Shown here: piece after piece, positions 63,679-64,000 of the stretch | Numbering within the stretch: the stretch's first letter is position 1 | Layout of the letters: each line of letters opens with the position of its first letter | Origin: Limnohabitans sp. | GTDB lineage: Bacteria > Pseudomonadota > Gammaproteobacteria > Burkholderiales > Burkholderiaceae_C | Direction of reading: 5' to 3' | Length of the DNA: 64,000 nucleotides | NCBI GenBank assembly: GCA_018882835.1 | Contig: VERE01000008.1 | Span: 19,066-83,065, forward strand | Notes under the pieces: model-generated | Databases searched by the model: none | What the model was told of the DNA's origin: nothing | Seen by the model: the letters and a program-made list of their open reading frames with translations, nothing else | Program-made: the position numbers and the translations under genes

Positions 63679-64000
63679 TCAATCCTTCAACAAGCGGCGC
63701 AACACCTTGCCTGAACCTGTGGCGGGCAAGGCATCAATGAATTCAATGGCGCGCGGCACTTTGTAGGTGGCCATGTTCTCGCGCGACCAGGCGATCAAGG
63801 CCTGAGCATCCACGGCGGCCTCGGGCTTGCGCACAACGAAGGCTTTGACCACCTCCCCCTTCTCGGGGTCGGGAATGCCAATGACTGCGGCCTGGGCCAC
63901 GGCCGGATGCTTGATCAACAGCAGCTCCACCTCCTCGGGGAACACTGAAGACCCAGACACCTTGATCATTTCCTTGAAGCGGCCCATGAAGGTCAAGTAA
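63679..64000 (-). CDS. Acyl-CoA synthetase C-terminal part (runs off the window)
   Basis: The 3' end of an AMP-dependent synthetase on the minus strand, about 106 residues visible; the gene continues beyond 64000. It has YLTFMGRFKEMIKVSG followed by VFPEEVELLLIKHP, the hinge and A8-type region, then AAVIGIPDPEKGEVVKAFVV and the catalytic lysine region LPATGSGKVLRRLL. It may be a fatty-acid or aryl-CoA ligase; the substrate cannot be told from this part. Confidence 0.93.
   Translation of the reverse strand, partial: YLTFMGRFKEMIKVSGSSVFPEEVELLLIKHPAVAQAAVIGIPDPEKGEVVKAFVVRKPEAAVDAQALIAWSRENMATYKVPRAIEFIDALPATGSGKVLRRLLKD

Overview
The window comes from a chromosome that looks betaproteobacterial, most likely Burkholderiales and Comamonadaceae-like (inference). 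The pointers are several solitary Bug/TctC-type receptors, a full soxCDYZAXB thiosulfate-oxidation cluster, the rubredoxin/thiD-like/hemL and dusB-fis-purH neighbourhoods, pyrB followed by an inactive dihydroorotase-like gene, and paa genes. Almost all of the sequence is coding. No rRNA, CRISPR array or intact insertion sequence was seen.

Layout. 1-6.6 kb: a tricarballylate/citrate-type module (LysR regulator, TcuA flavoprotein, TcuB Fe-S membrane protein, Bug receptor) with a DapA-like protein lacking the Schiff-base lysine and a ModA-like binding protein. 6.6-13 kb: a Tat-exported PhoX phosphatase bracketed by palindromic repeats, a Bug receptor plus fluoroacetate-dehalogenase-type hydrolase with a divergent LysR regulator, pyroglutamyl peptidase, a solo repeat arm and tRNA-Arg(CCU). 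13-18.3 kb: an RTX/serralysin-type metalloprotease with dockerin-like C-terminal repeats starting 15 nt after the tRNA, a lipoprotein SGNH esterase, another Bug receptor and an unknown protein. 18.3-23.2 kb: sulfate ABC transporter cysTWA and sbp, split by an opposing gene for a cysteine version of the glycine/proline-reductase selenoprotein B family.

23.4-37.9 kb: sulfur oxidation. The minus-strand run includes soxC-D-Y-Z-A-X, then a terminator, then soxB-soxH. Upstream are small cytochromes, a thioredoxin (SoxW-like) co-transcribed with a CRP/FNR regulator, a YeeE-type thiosulfate permease, a diheme cytochrome, a sulfide-dehydrogenase flavoprotein and cytochrome, an exported DsrE protein and an ArsR-family sensor. 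Thiosulfate would be imported or handled in the periplasm, carried on SoxY(Z), oxidised by SoxAX/SoxB/SoxCD, and its electrons passed to the many c-type cytochromes. The ArsR gene is also the last cistron of a tight seven-gene run yqgE-ruvX-pyrR-pyrB-pyrC'-plsC-arsR.

37.8-64 kb: mostly core metabolism and housekeeping: pyrimidine synthesis, photolyase, a rubredoxin (55 aa), thiD-like, hemL, RNase D-like exonuclease, DEAD-box helicase, purH, fis, dusB, a YqaA membrane protein, a Fic AMPylase next to a degenerate integrase tail, ychF, MOSC protein, UbiH-like monooxygenase, dsbC, M61 peptidase, and a divergent phenylacetate block (paaG-I-K against a paaF-like gene) around a TetR-type palindrome. 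It ends with tRNA-Met, a strong terminator and the 3' end of an acyl-CoA ligase.

The most interesting items are the GrdB-like Cys protein inside the sulfate transporter locus, the redox regulator/thioredoxin pair in the sox cluster, the RTX-dockerin metalloprotease abutting a tRNA with a G-G acceptor mismatch, the repeat family carrying perfect DnaA-box consensus sequences, and the Fic/integrase scar.
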